Assembly: GCF_000003605.2 (NCBI RefSeq)
Contig: NW_003137824.1
Span: 439,256-470,613, forward strand
Source: Saccoglossus kowalevskii
Lineage: Eukaryota > Hemichordata > Enteropneusta > Harrimaniidae
Length of the DNA stretch: 31,358 bases
Direction of reading: 5' to 3'
Position numbers and translations under genes: made by a program. Position 1 is the stretch's first letter. Every line of letters starts with the position of its first letter. The notes beneath the pieces are model-generated. The model worked only from the letters and a program-made list of their open reading frames with translations. It made no database searches and was not told the DNA's origin. This document shows positions 29,741-31,358 of the stretch, one piece after another.

Positions 29741-30699
29741 TATTGTATTGATCTGCATGCTCTAAATGGATTTCTTGTATTTGTACTTGTTCATGTTTAC
29801 TTTGATTTATGAGTTTCTAACTCAAAGATTCCTATTTTCAGTGTTCAGACAATTATATCAAGGTCAATCAGTTCCATGATGAATTCTTCACTGAAATGAT
29901 TAGTTTTTATGGCAACCTTTATTACATATATTGTTCAAAAAACAAATAGTAATCCACAATGGGATATGAATCGCCTAGGTGGGTGGCCCCCATGTCTGGA
30001 CAAAACTACATGTGCCACAGAGCCGACTTGACTACCTTGGTACACAATTGTTATCAGTGGTTTTAATTGGTTCTGTGTTCATACATGTATAAAAACTAAA
30101 CTGAGCCGGTGTTGATGCCGACTTAACTATGCTGTTCTCCAAACTAGCGTTTTGGCACGTGTATGAACACAGTGTATGTGTGAAGAGTACCAGGTGTACC
30201 ATATGTAGAACTTGTTTGTTGACTTGTTAATTTAATAGTGTCGTCCTTCGTCCGTCCTTGACGTTGCATATGACATGTTGATTTGTTATAAGCACTGGAA
30301 TGAATAGAGTTGGATTTAAAAGTACATTAGTACATGTACAATATGGACAAATGGTAATTTTTCATATTTGTATTCATGAAAATTAAAAATAACTACATAG
30401 TAATTATTTTTGATAATTTGGGCATAAGCTGCTGCATTTTTTCCAAAAAATGTTTAATCTATGTAATACTGCATAAAAAATAACCTGAGTAGTGCCAGAT
30501 GAACACACATCGATAAAATGTTTGAATGTTTTCATCTATTTTTATTCTATTATCATAAAGATATACCCATGTTACATAACAATTTGTTTACTTATACAAA
30601 GGTAATTTTGGCTGGGTAGATTAAAAAATAAATTGGTAAAAAAATACAAAATACTGCATACTCAATTATAGTGTAAGTTAGTAACAATTTAAGGTTCAG

Positions 30700-30728
30700 G
30701 CCTGCCTTGGTCATGTTTGGTTTCAGTA

Positions 30729-30762
<34 letters not shown>

Positions 30763-30895
30763 CAATATAATACAAGATAACAAAGTTCTAATCAGCTGCC
30801 TTGGTGGTTTTAGTAGCTTTACTAGCGTACATAATATGACCATTAAGATTCAGCTCTGCCTTGGTGCTTGTGTTAATTGGTTTCAGTAGCCTAGG
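30700..30895 (+). repeat. Three degenerate copies of a TGCCTTGGT...TTTCAGTAG unit
   Basis: CTGCCTTGGT followed within about 30 bp by GGTTTCAGTAG or GGTTTTAGTAG occurs near 30701, 30797 and 30854. A (TA)n run (about 30731-30760) lies between the first two copies. Confidence 0.45.
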
Positions 30896-31358
30896 TAACA
30901 TTAAATAACCTGGCTCAGATATAAGTGGTATTATGTTCTGTGAGTCTAGGTCAGAGGTCAAACACTGGAAGCTGATCTGTTCATTCCTTGGTTCTTCTAG
31001 AGTAATATTCAGTCTATGTATGATTCATAAATCACAATGTATGCTATATGATGTCAACCTATATTCTGTAACTTTCTTATGTATATGAAACTTCTGCATT
31101 ATAACTAATGAAAACCAATAGATTCCTACCAATTAACAATTATTACATATCTCATATGTATAGTCCAGTTCCATCTAGGGTTTGACATGTAATGCCAACT
31201 TTGCACAGCCAGATAATTCAATAATAATAACTACGGAACCATCAGCGAGTTTAGTATGGTAAAAAAAAGGTATTACAAGACTAGGACAATTCTAAATACA
31301 ATACAATAATAAAAAATAAGAATAAAACTAAACTAAAACTAAATTTTGTCCCACCAAA

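Larger units (their letters stand above)
23581..31358. other. Non-coding downstream region
   Basis: Apart from the MITE, satellite and small repeats listed separately, no exon with splice sites and protein-like composition is seen on either strand. A short GC-richer patch with CGCATGCGCA (about 29486-29495), preceded by GGATCATGGGTAGATGC, stands out. The last 150 bp are A-rich. Confidence 0.55.

Noticed and set aside
1..31358. tRNA, rRNA or selenocysteine genes
   Set aside because: No cloverleaf with proper A and B boxes or rRNA-like segment was found by eye; a tRNAscan run would settle it.

Overview
This is an AT-rich animal genomic window with GT-AG introns, long non-coding stretches, microsatellites and several short inverted-repeat transposon remnants. 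It suits a marine invertebrate. I lean weakly towards a non-vertebrate deuterostome such as a hemichordate, but the sequence does not prove the taxon. There are no bacterial-style operons, no viral genes, no CRISPR array and no tRNA or rRNA that I can see.

Three protein-coding genes can be supported. (1) Positions 1 to about 14.3 kb, minus strand: a multi-exon gene that I reassembled by splice sites into a Spindly (SPDL1/CCDC99) orthologue, the dynein adaptor of kinetochores. Eleven coding exons join in frame to give about 633 residues, with the CC1 box (AAELG) near the N-terminus and the Spindly box (KGNSLFAE, split by an intron). The C-terminus runs off the left edge. A non-coding first exon probably lies at about 14.2 kb. 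(2) Positions 7674-8528, plus strand: an intact 284-residue glycine N-acyltransferase-like (GLYAT/GLYATL) gene. Its coding region is uninterrupted, and it lies in the opposite orientation inside a 3.9-kb Spindly intron. (3) Positions about 16.3 to at least 22.9 kb, plus strand: a PRRT3/PRRT4-like transmembrane protein of 1476 residues coded by one large exon. It has a signal peptide, a Ser/Thr-rich ectodomain, a Glu-Pro repeat stalk, seven hydrophobic segments and a Ser-rich tail. A probable 5' untranslated exon ends at 16365. Genes 1 and 3 are head to head, about 2 kb apart.

Mobile and repeated DNA fills the introns and flanks. A 602-bp element with perfect ends and a perfect 9-bp target duplication (6129-6730) looks like a non-autonomous Mutator-like element. 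A 609-bp terminal-inverted-repeat element (10347-10955) has AAT on both sides. Three copies of a palindromic, TA-flanked MITE lie at 12065, 23330 and 29534. A tandem array in the PRRT intron (17515-17980) repeats a unit that reads as a 3' splice site. A diverged satellite-like array lies at 27.2-28.4 kb. From the PRRT 3' region to the right edge (about 23.5-31.36 kb) I see no supported coding exon.

The genes are not a pathway. They are neighbours with separate roles in mitosis, acyl conjugation and the cell surface. The most notable points are an extra in-frame 25-residue exon in the Spindly coiled coil, the nested acyltransferase, the splice-acceptor-like array and the well-preserved Mutator-like element.
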